Shown here: piece after piece, positions 27,090-35,333 of the stretch
Layout: every line of letters begins with the position of its first letter
Position numbering within the stretch: the stretch's first letter is position 1
Assembly (NCBI RefSeq): GCF_002115805.1
Contig: NZ_JFKC01000001.1
Span: 434,001 to 498,000, forward strand
Reading direction: 5' to 3'
Source: Marivita geojedonensis
GTDB taxonomy: Bacteria; Pseudomonadota; Alphaproteobacteria; Rhodobacterales; Rhodobacteraceae
Length of the DNA stretch: 64,000 nucleotides
Notes under the pieces: model-generated
What the model was told of the DNA's origin: nothing
The model's database searches: none
What the model saw: the letters and a program-made list of their open reading frames with translations, nothing else
Translations under genes and position numbers: made by a program

Positions 27090-27422
27090 TCAACGCCGCA
27101 GGATGACACGTGTGTCTGACCATCCGTCCACCGAACATTTCGCCCGAATGAACAGCGGCTCATCGGGCAGATCGTTGACCGTCAGGCTTCGGGTAAACGG
27201 TTGCTCCTCAACATGCGGATGCAGCAGTTCCTGCGTGCCAACCACCGTCCCGTCCTCAGTCTCTATACGCCACCCATCCGCGTAATGGTCCCATCCGGTA
27301 TCCGGGTGCGCCAACGTGACGGAAACGCGCGATCCAGAGATTTCGACCCCGACAATGTCAGGTGGGTCGGCGAGAACGGGTGCCGCGAAACAACAAAGAG
27401 CGATCAAGGAACGGGTCAACAT
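27090..27422 (-). CDS. Exported hypothetical protein, 110 aa
   Basis: Not recognised. A Sec signal peptide (MLTRSLIALCCFAAPVLADPP, cleavage after ALA-type site VLA) precedes a small beta-rich domain of about 92 residues with DTGWDHYADGWRIETEDGTVVGTQ, PHVEEQPFTRSL and a single Cys in RAKCSVDGWSD. The pattern (W-x-x-Y-x-x-W and a final R-V-x-L) suggests an immunoglobulin- or fibronectin-like fold. Predicted location is periplasmic. It lies downstream of the DUF599 and CopD-like genes on the same strand and could be part of that transcript. Confidence 0.7.
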   Translation of the reverse strand: MLTRSLIALCCFAAPVLADPPDIVGVEISGSRVSVTLAHPDTGWDHYADGWRIETEDGTVVGTQELLHPHVEEQPFTRSLTVNDLPDEPLFIRAKCSVDGWSDTRVILRR

Positions 27423-27457
27423 TTCCACAGCATAACAGACCGATCTTCACACGGCAG

Positions 27458-28168
27458 TCACGTTTCCGCGCCCGGCGCGCCGTGCAGCAGCACCTGGCGT
27501 GACTGCGACGCGAATTCCCGGCGCAGGATGACCAGGAGCGTGACCAGCGTGGCGAGGATCAACGGACCCGCCCCCAAGAGCCAGGCCGACGACGCGATGC
27601 CAAAATAGACCGACCGCAGGCCACGATTATAGCCGCGCGCCGCAGTGACGTTCAGTTCACCTGCCTGAAGCGCCATTGGCAGCGCCTTGGGGTCGTTCGG
27701 ATCGTTCGGCACCGCCGCCATGATCACCGAGCAATACCCAAACAAACGATGCGACCAGACGAATTTCAGAAACGCGTTCGCCGCGAAAAGCAGCAGGACA
27801 AGCAGTTTGACCTCGAGCAGGAAGATCGGGTCGCTTTCCAGTGTCAGATCCTGCGCAACACCGCGCAGCCGTTCGGCGTTGCCGAGGAGCGCGAAGCCCC
27901 CACCGATGGCGATCATGCTTGCGGATGCAAAAAACGCCGTGCCCTGCCGCAGGCTCGAAATGATCTGGCTGTCGAAAATACGGGGATCGCGCTGCAAGAA
28001 GGTCCGCATCCAGTCCCGGCGGAACTCGGCCATGATCTGAGATGTGGACTGAAAGGATTTCGGCGCATTCTCAACGACGAAACTGCAGGCGACCCAGCAG
28101 AAAAGCAGAAACCCCAGCCCCACGGCATCCAGCGTTGTGAAAAGCGAAAGCCGGTCGAACCACTCCAT
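27458..28168 (-). CDS. DUF599-family membrane protein
   Basis: A 236-residue inner-membrane protein with four hydrophobic segments: about 12-32, 82-97, 116-140 and 195-220. The motif RDPRIFDSQIISSLRQGTAFFASAS and the segment LFGYCSVIMAAVPNDP agree with the DUF599 family found in proteobacteria and plants. Function is unknown. It starts 3 bases after the CopD-like gene ends, so the two are probably co-expressed. Confidence 0.78.
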   Translation of the reverse strand: MEWFDRLSLFTTLDAVGLGFLLFCWVACSFVVENAPKSFQSTSQIMAEFRRDWMRTFLQRDPRIFDSQIISSLRQGTAFFASASMIAIGGGFALLGNAERLRGVAQDLTLESDPIFLLEVKLLVLLLFAANAFLKFVWSHRLFGYCSVIMAAVPNDPNDPKALPMALQAGELNVTAARGYNRGLRSVYFGIASSAWLLGAGPLILATLVTLLVILRREFASQSRQVLLHGAPGAET

Positions 28169-28171
28169 CGG

Positions 28172-28582
28172 TCAGAACGGCTTGACGACCACAACCCAAA
28201 GGATCGCGATGGCGCCGAAAACGCTGATTTCGTTGAAGATGCGCAGGTAACGGTCGGATTCGGTGAAAACCCCACGTTTCGCACGCAGCACCAGCCGTCC
28301 GGTCCAAGCGTAATGCAGTGCCAGGAGCAGCACGAGACCAAGCTTGAGCCAGACCCAACCCGGCATCCCCCAAAGCCCGCCAAGCCATAGGCCGGTGATC
28401 AGCGCGATGATCGCAAGCCCGGCGGAAAAGCGGTAAAGACGGATCGTGAGATCCCCCAACGGGCCGAATTCGCCAATCCGGTCATATTCGCGCTTCCAGT
28501 AAATAAGGGCGCGCGGGACGGCGAAAATCGAGGTCATCCACCCCATAACACACAGAATATGAATGATCTTGATCCAGTCCAT
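28172..28582 (-). CDS. CopD/HemJ-like small membrane protein
   Basis: A 136-residue protein with four hydrophobic helices, starting MDWIKIIHILCVMGWMTSIFAVPRALIYW. The N-terminal His (I-I-H-I) and the FAVPR segment resemble HemJ (protoporphyrinogen oxidase), where the first His helps bind heme, and the wider CopD-domain group. The second half has RLYRFSAGLAI and LALHYAWTGRL, again with a His in a helix. A heme-binding or redox function is therefore plausible; which subgroup it belongs to is not decided. The frame stays open 23 codons upstream, but the homologous start is at 28582. Confidence 0.68.
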   Translation of the reverse strand: MDWIKIIHILCVMGWMTSIFAVPRALIYWKREYDRIGEFGPLGDLTIRLYRFSAGLAIIALITGLWLGGLWGMPGWVWLKLGLVLLLALHYAWTGRLVLRAKRGVFTESDRYLRIFNEISVFGAIAILWVVVVKPF

Positions 28583-28654
28583 ATGTTCTTGGTGACCGGG
28601 CTTGACCGCAAAGGCAAGAGGCGGCGATGTCGCTCGGGATGAATTTTTCACTGG

Positions 28655-28690
28655 CCAATTCGTGAGTATTGGTTATATCTTTTTACCAAT
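28655..28690 (+). promoter_or_regulatory. CCAAT half-site cluster upstream of glcD
   Basis: Three related half-sites lie just before the glcD ribosome-binding site: CCAAT (28655-28659), ATTGGT (28668-28673) and ACCAAT (28685-28690). They form two overlapping inverted repeats with spacers of 8 and 11 bases. Such T-GGT/ACC-A dyads fit FadR/GlcC-type GntR regulators, though the spacing is longer than usual. Confidence 0.45.
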
Positions 28691-28704
28691 TTGGAGGAAA
28701 CGCC

Positions 28705-30153
28705 ATGCAGATGCCCACACCAGACGCGAATGTGCTGTCGCGCAAGGCCGGAATCGTCGCCCGTTTGCAGGAGGTTCTTCCCCGCGACGCGGTGATCTCG
28801 GACGAGATGGAAACCCGCGCCTATGAGTGCGACGCGCTGACCGCGTATAAATGCCCGCCGCTGGCGGTGGTGCTGCCGTCATCGACTGAAGAGGTGTCCG
28901 CGGTTCTCAAGGTCTGTCACGAGATGGGCGTGCCTGTGGTGCCGCGTGGATCGGGGACGTCGCTCGCGGGCGGCGCGCTGCCCACAGCCGATTGCGTGCT
29001 CCTGGGTGTGGCGCGGATGAATGACGTGTTGGAAACCGATTACGACAACCGCTTTATCCGGGTGCAGACCGGGCGCACCAACCTGAGCGTCACGGGCGCA
29101 GTCGAGGCGGATGGGTTCTTTTACGCGCCGGACCCCTCGAGCCAGCTCGCCTGTGCCATCGCGGGCAATATCGCGATGAATTCGGGTGGCGCGCATTGCC
29201 TGAAATACGGGGTCACCACCAACAACCTGATGGGCGTCACGATGGTGCAGATGGATGGCACCGTCATGGAGATCGGCGGCAAACATCTGGATGCGGGGGG
29301 CTATGACCTTCTCGGTCTGGTCTGCGGATCAGAAGGACAGTTGGGCGTCGTGACAGAGGCCACGCTGCGCATCCTGCCGAAACCCGAGGGCGCGCGGCCG
29401 GTGTTGATGGGGTTCGATTCGAACGAAGTGGCCGGTGCCTGTGTGGCGGACATCATCAAGGCCGGGGTTCTGCCCGTGGCGATCGAATTCATGGACCGCC
29501 CGTGTATCGAAGCGACCGAAGCCTTTGCCAAGGCAGGTTATCCGATGTGCGAGGCGCTGCTGATCGTCGAGGTCGAAGGCAGCCCGGCCGAGATTGACGA
29601 GCAGCTTGCGCTGATCCTGGAGATCGCACGGCGGCACAATCCGGTGGAGCTGCGCGAAGCGAAGGATGCCGACGAGGCCGGACGCATCTGGCTGGGCCGC
29701 AAGTCGGCTTTTGGTGCGATGGGGCAGATCAATGATTACATGTGTCTCGATGGCACGATCCCGGTGTCGGAGCTGCCCTATGTGCTGCGCCGGATTGGCG
29801 AGATGTCCAAGGAGTACGGGCTGGACGTGGCCAACGTGTTCCACGCGGGCGACGGCAACATGCACCCGCTGATCCTCTTCGATGCAAACAAGGAGGGCGA
29901 TCTGGAGCTGTGCGAAGCCTTTGGCGCTGACATCCTGCGTCTTTGCGTCGAGGTGGGCGGTTGCCTGACCGGCGAACATGGCGTGGGGATCGAGAAACGC
30001 GACCTGATGGTGGATCAGTTTGCCCCGGCCGACCTAGAGGCGCAGATGGCGGTCAAGGACGTGTTTGACCCGCACTGGCTGCTCAATCCGGCCAAGGTGT
30101 TCCCGTTGGCGGCTTCCGAGAGCCGTCGCAGCGTCGCTCTGGCGGCAGAGTGA
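28705..30153 (+). CDS. glcD: Glycolate oxidase subunit GlcD (FAD)
   Basis: Catalytic FAD subunit of the membrane-associated glycolate oxidase, which converts glycolate to glyoxylate. The 482-residue protein has the PCMH-type FAD-binding domain (PPLAVVLPSSTEEVSAVLKVC, VVPRGSGTSLAGGALP, DPSSQLACAIAGNIAMNSGGAH) and a C-terminal FAD-linked oxidase domain with NVFHAGDGNMHPLI and GCLTGEHGVGIEKR. A perfect TTGGAGGAA ribosome-binding site precedes the ATG at 28705. It heads glcDEF. Glycolate is released by phytoplankton, which fits a marine host. Confidence 0.95.
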   Translation: MQMPTPDANVLSRKAGIVARLQEVLPRDAVISDEMETRAYECDALTAYKCPPLAVVLPSSTEEVSAVLKVCHEMGVPVVPRGSGTSLAGGALPTADCVLLGVARMNDVLETDYDNRFIRVQTGRTNLSVTGAVEADGFFYAPDPSSQLACAIAGNIAMNSGGAHCLKYGVTTNNLMGVTMVQMDGTVMEIGGKHLDAGGYDLLGLVCGSEGQLGVVTEATLRILPKPEGARPVLMGFDSNEVAGACVADIIKAGVLPVAIEFMDRPCIEATEAFAKAGYPMCEALLIVEVEGSPAEIDEQLALILEIARRHNPVELREAKDADEAGRIWLGRKSAFGAMGQINDYMCLDGTIPVSELPYVLRRIGEMSKEYGLDVANVFHAGDGNMHPLILFDANKEGDLELCEAFGADILRLCVEVGGCLTGEHGVGIEKRDLMVDQFAPADLEAQMAVKDVFDPHWLLNPAKVFPLAASESRRSVALAAE

Positions 30154-30220
30154 GGATCGGGGGCTCTGCCCCCGCCGCGCTTCGCGCGACTCCCCCGAGG
30201 TATTTGGAAAACAGAGAAGA
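30154..30220 (+). repeat. Intergenic hairpin repeat with TATTTGGAAA tail, copy 2
   Basis: Between glcD and glcE lie GGGGGC-TCT-GCCCCC (30159-30173), a GC-rich GCGCG-type hairpin with TTC loop (about 30175-30188) and CTCCCCCGAGG followed by TATTTGGAAAACAGAGAAGA (30201-30220). This order is a repeat I associate with Rhodobacterales intergenic DNA. Its tail supplies the GAGAAGA ribosome-binding site of glcE. Confidence 0.6.
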
Positions 30221-30222
30221 TC

Positions 30223-31326
30223 ATGAGACCTGAGACAGAGGCCGACCTGGCCGACATGATCGCATCGGCCAGCGCGCCGGTTTGCGTGCGAGGCGGGGGA
30301 ACGCGGGGCGTTCACCTTGATGGAACCGTGCTGGAGACCGGCGGACTGTCGGGCATCACGCTTTATGAGCCGGGATCGCTGACGCTGGTGGCGCAGGCGG
30401 GCACACCCTTGGCCGAGATCGAAGCGGCGCTGGATGCGGAAGGGCAGCGGCTGGCGTTTGAACCGATGGACCATCGCGGGCTGTTAGGCACCTCTGGCGC
30501 GCCAACGATTGGCGGGGTTGTGGCCGCCAATGTCAGCGGGCCGCGCCGGGTGTCGGTAGGTGCGTGCCGGGATTTCATGCTGGGTGTGCGCTATGTCGAT
30601 GGTGCGGGGGTCGTCGTCAAGAATGGCGGCCGGGTGATGAAGAACGTCACTGGCTATGACCTTGTGAAGCTGATGAGCGGGTCATGGGGCACGCTGGGTG
30701 TTTTGACCGAGGTGAGCCTGAAGGTTTTGCCGAAACCGGAAACGGCGGCCTGCGTGTTGATCGACGGGTTGAGCGACGCGGACGCGATGCTGGCGATGGC
30801 CAAGGCACTGGGATCACCGTTCGAGGTGTCGGGGGCGGCGCATATCCCTGTGGGGCTGGACGGGCAACCGGTGACAATGCTGCGGATCGAAGGATTTGCC
30901 GGGTCGGTCGCCTACCGCGCGGATCAGGTGGCGGGGCTGTTTGGCGGCATGGCGGTGCGGGTGGAACGTGACCCGGACACAGTGGCCAAGGGCTGGGCCT
31001 GGGTGCGGGATGTCGAAGCGTTTCACGGGCAGTCGGGAGATGTCTGGCGGGTGTCCTGCACGCCGACCGAGGCTGCCGACTTGGCGGCAAGGATCGGGGC
31101 CGAGGCGCTGCTTTATGATTGGGGCGGCGGGCTTGTCTGGGCGCGCGTGGCCGAAGGCACGGATGTTCGGGCGCGTCTTGGTGCATTTGACGGGCACGCC
31201 ACGCTGGTGCGCGGCAGTGGGCAGGCAAAGTTCCCACCGGATCCGGCACCGATTGCGGCTCTGTCGCGCGGGTTGCGGGCGCGGTTCGATCCGAAGGGTA
31301 TCCTGAACACAGGGCTGATGGGGTAA
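30223..31326 (+). CDS. glcE: Glycolate oxidase subunit GlcE (FAD-binding)
   Basis: Second flavoprotein-like subunit of glycolate oxidase. The 367-residue protein has only the FAD-binding part of the GlcD fold: CVRGGGTRGVHLDG, LGTSGAPTIGGVVAANVSGPRR, GVRYVDGAGVVVKNGGRVMKNVTGYDLVKLMSGSWGTLGVLTEV and a final ARFDPKGILNTG. This is the normal GlcE architecture. It follows glcD by 69 bases that hold an intergenic repeat, and glcF begins 3 bases after its stop. Confidence 0.93.
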   Translation: MRPETEADLADMIASASAPVCVRGGGTRGVHLDGTVLETGGLSGITLYEPGSLTLVAQAGTPLAEIEAALDAEGQRLAFEPMDHRGLLGTSGAPTIGGVVAANVSGPRRVSVGACRDFMLGVRYVDGAGVVVKNGGRVMKNVTGYDLVKLMSGSWGTLGVLTEVSLKVLPKPETAACVLIDGLSDADAMLAMAKALGSPFEVSGAAHIPVGLDGQPVTMLRIEGFAGSVAYRADQVAGLFGGMAVRVERDPDTVAKGWAWVRDVEAFHGQSGDVWRVSCTPTEAADLAARIGAEALLYDWGGGLVWARVAEGTDVRARLGAFDGHATLVRGSGQAKFPPDPAPIAALSRGLRARFDPKGILNTGLMG

Positions 31327-31329
31327 GCG

Positions 31330-32643
31330 ATGCAGACGACATTCACCGAAGACCAGCTCCGTGACCCGGATTTCAAACGCTCGAACGAAGTGCTGCGCAC
31401 CTGCGTGCATTGCGGGTTCTGCACCGCGACCTGCCCGACCTACCAGGTGCTGGGCGACGAGTTGGACAGCCCGCGTGGCCGGATTTACCTGATCAAGGAC
31501 ATGCTCGAGAACGAGCGCAAGCCGGACGAGAAGACGGTCAAGCATATCGACCGCTGCCTGTCCTGTCTGGCGTGTATGACGACCTGCCCGTCGGGGGTGC
31601 ATTACATGCATCTGGTCGATCATGCGCGGGCGTATATCGAGGAGCATTACGACCGGCCGTGGCACGAAAAGGCGCTGCGTTGGGCGCTGGCGAATATCCT
31701 GCCGTATCCGACACGGTTCCGGGTGGCGCTTTTGCTGGCCAAGATCGGCAAGCCGTTTGCGCCGCTGATCCCCGACGCGCGGGTGAAGGCCATGCTGGAA
31801 ATGGCGCCGAAGCGCATTCCTCCGGTCAGCCGCAATGACGATCCGCAGAGCTTTGCGCCGGTTGCGCCGCGCAAGAAGCGCGTGGCGCTGATGACCGGCT
31901 GTGCGCAGAAGGCGCTGAACACCGATATCAACGATGCAACGATCCGGTTGCTGACGCGGTTGGGCTGCGAGGTCGTCGTGGCCGAAGGCGCGGGCTGCTG
32001 CGGAGCGTTGACGCATCACATGGGCAAGGTGGATCAGAGCCACGGGTCGGCAGCGGCGAACATCAAAGCCTGGGTGCGCGAGATGGATGGCGCGGGGCTT
32101 GATGCGATTGTCATCAACACCAGCGGTTGCGGCACCACCGTCAAGGATTACGGGCATATGTTCCGCAATGACCCGCTGGCGGAGGATGCGGCGCGGGTGT
32201 CGGCGATTGCTAGGGATGTGAGCGAAGTGCTGATTGACCTGATCGACGAGGCCAGCGTCGCAGAGGCGCGGACGCATCACGGCGGGATGAAAGTGGCCTA
32301 TCACGCGGCGTGCAGCCTTCAGCACGGGCAGCAGATCAAGACCCATCCCAAGACGCTGCTCAAGGCGGCCGGGTTCGAGGTGGTGGAGCCTGCGGACAGC
32401 CACCTGTGCTGTGGGTCGGCGGGGACGTACAACCTGATGCAGCCGGAGATTTCCAAGCAGTTGAAGGCGCGCAAGGTCAGAACGCTGGAGGCCAAGCAGC
32501 CCGACATCATCGCGGCAGGCAATATCGGGTGCATGATGCAGATCGGGTCGGGAACGGCGGTGCCCATCGTGCACACGGTCGAGCTGTTGGACTGGGCGAC
32601 CGGCGGGCCTGCGCCAAAAGCCATGGAGATGTCCAAAAATTAA
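31330..32643 (+). CDS. glcF: Glycolate oxidase iron-sulfur subunit GlcF
   Basis: Electron-transfer subunit passing electrons from the FAD subunits to the quinone pool. The 437-residue protein has two 4Fe-4S motifs near the N-terminus (CVHCGFCTATCPTY about residue 20; CLSCLACMTTCPSGVHY about residue 77) and two CCG domains (AEGAGCCGALTHHMG; DSHLCCGSAGTYN) that carry a further cluster. Length and layout are normal. The ATG follows the glcE stop closely. Confidence 0.94.
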   Translation: MQTTFTEDQLRDPDFKRSNEVLRTCVHCGFCTATCPTYQVLGDELDSPRGRIYLIKDMLENERKPDEKTVKHIDRCLSCLACMTTCPSGVHYMHLVDHARAYIEEHYDRPWHEKALRWALANILPYPTRFRVALLLAKIGKPFAPLIPDARVKAMLEMAPKRIPPVSRNDDPQSFAPVAPRKKRVALMTGCAQKALNTDINDATIRLLTRLGCEVVVAEGAGCCGALTHHMGKVDQSHGSAAANIKAWVREMDGAGLDAIVINTSGCGTTVKDYGHMFRNDPLAEDAARVSAIARDVSEVLIDLIDEASVAEARTHHGGMKVAYHAACSLQHGQQIKTHPKTLLKAAGFEVVEPADSHLCCGSAGTYNLMQPEISKQLKARKVRTLEAKQPDIIAAGNIGCMMQIGSGTAVPIVHTVELLDWATGGPAPKAMEMSKN

Positions 32644-32704
32644 CCTCTGAGTCATAGTTTTGCCCAATTGCCTTTGTAACTGCCAAGGCACACGGAGGTG
32701 GACT

Positions 32705-33511
32705 GTGCGCAGATTGATCCTGGGGATTCTTCTCAGCGCGTTGCCGATACTTGCGGCAGCGCAGAATACCGGGCTGTTCTCGATGGAGAGCAGGCAGGAT
32801 GGTCGTGCCTGGGAGGCCGTTGGGCGGCTGGAACTCGCGGACACTGCGTTTTGCACCGGCTCATTGATCACCCCGGAGATCGTTCTGACCGCTGCACATT
32901 GCCTTTACGATGAGATGGGCCGGTTGCTTGGGCCCGATGAAATCCAGTTTCTTGCCGGTTGGCGCAATGGGCGCGCGGCGGCGTATCGCCGGGTCCGGCG
33001 GGCTGTGGCACATCCGAACTACGTGTTCGATGCCGAGCCGAGTTCTGACCGGGTGTTCTATGACATCGCGCTGATCGAACTGCAGCATCCGGTGCGCAAT
33101 ACGACGATCATTCCGTTCACCACGGGTATCCGCCCGCCAGTCGGCGAAAGCGTAGGGGTTGTGTCATACGCGCATAATCGGTCGGAAGCGCCCTCCATGC
33201 AGGATACCTGCGAGGTCATGTCGGTGCAGAACAACCTTGTCGTGATGTCCTGTTCCGTAGATTTCGGCAGCTCCGGGTCGCCGGTTTTTTCCTTTTCGGA
33301 AGGTGGGCCGCAGATCGTGTCCGTGGTCTCGTCCAAGGCGAAAAGCGGTGACATGCCCGTATCGCTTGGTGCACCGCTGGAGGACCAGATCGAAACGATC
33401 CGCGCTTTGATGGATCAGGGGGCCGGTTTTGCCGAAGGCTCCGCATTCAGACCCTTTCGCGCCGAGAAGGACGCCCGCAAGGACACGGGTGCGAAATTCG
33501 TCCGTCCCTGA
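32705..33511 (+). CDS. Secreted trypsin-like serine protease
   Basis: A 268-residue protein of the S1 (chymotrypsin) family with a Sec signal (RRLILGILLSALPILAAAQ). The catalytic triad is visible: His65 in VLTAAHCLYD, Asp120 in YDIALIEL and Ser190 in DFGSSGSPVF, where the usual GDSGGP is GSSGSP. Cys in the His loop and near the Ser (VMSCSVDFG) can form disulfides. I chose the GTG at 32705 because GGAGG lies 5 bases upstream and the signal peptide starts there. Substrate unknown; likely periplasmic or secreted. It follows glcF by 61 bases. Confidence 0.82.
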   Translation: MRRLILGILLSALPILAAAQNTGLFSMESRQDGRAWEAVGRLELADTAFCTGSLITPEIVLTAAHCLYDEMGRLLGPDEIQFLAGWRNGRAAAYRRVRRAVAHPNYVFDAEPSSDRVFYDIALIELQHPVRNTTIIPFTTGIRPPVGESVGVVSYAHNRSEAPSMQDTCEVMSVQNNLVVMSCSVDFGSSGSPVFSFSEGGPQIVSVVSSKAKSGDMPVSLGAPLEDQIETIRALMDQGAGFAEGSAFRPFRAEKDARKDTGAKFVRP

Positions 33512-33632
33512 CGGCTTGCGCGGGACCTCTTGAAACGCGCATTTCCCATTCCCAAGTTCCTGATGTCGGGATGCCCAGACGGGGTCCGGCACAGTTAACT
33601 GAGCCTGTCCGATCCGGAAGGCTTTTACATCT

Positions 33633-33656
33633 GGTATCGCTCAATGGAGGATGACC
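33633..33656 (+). promoter_or_regulatory. ROSE-type RNA thermometer at the hsp20 start
   Basis: The ribosome-binding site GAGGA (33647-33651) can pair with UCGCUC (33637-33642) across an AAUG loop, leaving G33639 bulged. UYGCU with a bulged G facing the Shine-Dalgarno is the signature of ROSE heat-sensing elements of alphaproteobacterial small heat-shock genes. The helix extends through GGU and ACC toward the start codon. A possible sigma-32 -35 box CTTGAAA is at 33529-33535. Confidence 0.68.
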
Positions 33657-33657
33657 T

Positions 33658-34125
33658 ATGCGAGGATATGATTTCGCACCGCTTTACCGCGCCACAGTCG
33701 GCTTTGACAAAATCGCCGACATGATGGACCGGGTTCTGACCAATGAGGTCAGCCAACCCACCTATCCGCCCTACAACATCGAAAAGACCGCTGACGATGC
33801 GTATCGCATTTCGATCGCCGTCGCCGGGTTCTCGGACGACGACCTGACCGTTGAGGTCAAGGACGGTGCGCTGCACGTGTCGGCGCGCAAGGTCGATGAG
33901 GACGAAGGCCGCACCTACCTGCACCGCGGCATCGCCACCCGCGCCTTCCAGCGCCGGTTCCATCTGGCCGACCATGTCCGCGTCGTTGGCGCAAGCCACG
34001 AGAACGGCATGCTGCATATCGACCTGCAACGCGAAATCCCCGAAGCGCTGAAACCGCGCCGGATCGCGATTGCCAAGGCTGATGCGGTCGAAAAAGACGT
34101 GGTCGACGCGAAAGCCGTCAACTGA
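33658..34125 (+). CDS. Small heat-shock protein (Hsp20/IbpA type)
   Basis: ATP-independent holdase that keeps unfolding proteins soluble for Hsp70/ClpB. The 155-residue protein begins MRGYDFAPLYRATVGFDKIADMMD, typical of class A bacterial sHsps. An alpha-crystallin domain follows (about 38-130: PPYNIEKTADDAYRISIAVAGF, RTYLHRGIATRAFQRRFHLAD, NGMLHIDLQREIPEALKPRRIAI) with the IxI-like tail motif IAI. Its leader has a ROSE-like hairpin and the gene ends in a strong terminator, so it is a single heat-controlled unit. Confidence 0.93.
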   Translation: MRGYDFAPLYRATVGFDKIADMMDRVLTNEVSQPTYPPYNIEKTADDAYRISIAVAGFSDDDLTVEVKDGALHVSARKVDEDEGRTYLHRGIATRAFQRRFHLADHVRVVGASHENGMLHIDLQREIPEALKPRRIAIAKADAVEKDVVDAKAVN

Positions 34126-34150
34126 CAGCCATCGAATGACTGACGCAAAA

Positions 34151-34177
34151 GGCCCAGCATGGCGCTGGGCCTTTTTT
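34151..34177 (+). terminator. Intrinsic terminator of hsp20
   Basis: Perfect 8-bp stem GGCCCAGC (34151-34158) and GCTGGGCC (34164-34171), loop ATGGC, followed by six T. It is the clearest Rho-independent terminator in the window. Confidence 0.9.
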
Positions 34178-34224
34178 GTTTCTGATCGGCAGCAATGCCG
34201 ACCCAGCCTGCTTGTCATGCGGCT

Positions 34225-35019
34225 TTATTGATTTCCGGTTTCATTGTGTGACGGTGTGCTCAATTCTGTTTCCAACTCAACACTCAGACTTGCCGCCAAA
34301 TCAAAAAACCGCCGTCGCACACTCTCGGCGTATGGGTTTTCTTTCTCAATCGCTTCGAAAACTTCTGGCGCATCATGCTGAACCATAGAAATCGCCTCAG
34401 TTAACAACTCAAAGCTCTTCGTTGTCATGCGCGTTGGCAGCGGTCCCATTTTGACTAGCACCTTGGCAATGAGATGAGTGAGCCCCTGGACAACTGCTGC
34501 TTCTTTGTCGTGACTTTCAGGCGTCGTCATGATGACCGTCAGCCCGAGTGCTTTTCGTAAAAACGCAGCCAGCCTCGCATGTCGTCGTCCCCTAATTGGG
34601 CAGACCGCAATTTTCAGACCTGCGATACCTGTCGCGGCACTCTGAGGACCAAACAACGGGTGAGATGCCACAATGTCTACGTGGTTGGGTAGCAACCGCC
34701 GCATGATTTCAGACGGAACAACTTTGACTGAGCCGACATCGACAATCAGAGCGCCAGGTTTACAGGCAATCGCGATCTCGCTGACAACCCGCTCGAACGA
34801 TGACACGGGAGCTGAAATCAGGATCACATCTGCATGTGATACTGAGTCCAGGGATGACAGCCGCACTCCAAGTTGCTTTGCGATCTCGGCAACATTCTCG
34901 GACGGGTCATAAGCCGAGATTTCGAAATGCGGTCCGAGATGACGCGCTGCGAGTTGTCCGAACGCGCCAAATCCCACGATGCCGAGCGAAGGGTTTTGGC
35001 TTCTGATTTTTTTGTTCAT
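34225..35019 (-). CDS. TyrA-family prephenate/arogenate dehydrogenase, low GC
   Basis: A 264-residue protein with the Rossmann start LGIVGFGAFGQLAARHLGP, the ISAPVSSFERVV segment, DVGSVKVVP and the catalytic-His motif VASHPLFGPQS. HP-x-FGP is the form seen in plant-type arogenate dehydrogenases rather than HPMAG of prephenate dehydrogenases. Expected step: oxidative decarboxylation toward tyrosine or 4-hydroxyphenylpyruvate. The gene has visibly lower GC (about half) than its neighbours and many A/T third positions, suggesting transfer. Start at 35019 has AAAGG upstream. It stands alone, without aromatic-pathway neighbours. Confidence 0.82.
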   Translation of the reverse strand: MNKKIRSQNPSLGIVGFGAFGQLAARHLGPHFEISAYDPSENVAEIAKQLGVRLSSLDSVSHADVILISAPVSSFERVVSEIAIACKPGALIVDVGSVKVVPSEIMRRLLPNHVDIVASHPLFGPQSAATGIAGLKIAVCPIRGRRHARLAAFLRKALGLTVIMTTPESHDKEAAVVQGLTHLIAKVLVKMGPLPTRMTTKSFELLTEAISMVQHDAPEVFEAIEKENPYAESVRRRFFDLAASLSVELETELSTPSHNETGNQ

Positions 35020-35333
35020 TTTTCGACCTTTGAAATTGCCGCCCGGCACAAGGTCGATTGTATGTTGACCGCTGTCAGGGGCAGCGGAAAAAAAATGATG
35101 AATTACCCGCAGCTATCGAAGCTGTGGATAATAGTTCTGCGATACAAAGAACGAATTCATCATACCGGAAGCGATAAGGGACCAAGGAGCGAAGAGTCAA
35201 CGATATTGCTGACGAATGTCCAAGGGCTTAGGCGCGCCATTCTTTAGGCAAACGAGCGCAAGAACCCTCGCCGCAATCGCCCCACTGCCGAGGTACGAGA
35301 CCCTCAAGGGTCTCGTACTGTCTGTATTGCTTC
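35020..35333. other. AT-rich intergenic region with inverted repeats and a DnaA-box-like site
   Basis: These 314 bases between the tyrA-like gene and gabD hold no convincing gene. They contain a 10-bp inverted repeat ATGATGAATT (35095-35104) and AATTCATCAT (35154-35163), a match to the DnaA box (TGTGGATAA at 35123-35131, that is TTATCCACA on the other strand) between its arms, and a strong 11-bp hairpin GTACGAGACCC-TCAA-GGGTCTCGTAC at 35293-35318 just beyond the gabD stop. The hairpin may end or stabilise the gabD mRNA. Confidence 0.55.

Noticed and set aside
30814-32871. 685-codon frame opposite glcE and glcF
   Set aside because: It lies wholly across well-supported glc genes and the translation has no recognisable domain.
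33529-33556. Sigma-32 promoter before hsp20
   Set aside because: CTTGAAA is a good -35 box, but the -10 candidates (CCCATT or CCCAAGTT) do not give a clear correct spacing, so I noted it only with the thermometer.
35123-35131. Origin of replication at the DnaA-box match
   Set aside because: Only one box is seen, with no cluster, no AT-rich unwinding repeats and no replication gene nearby.
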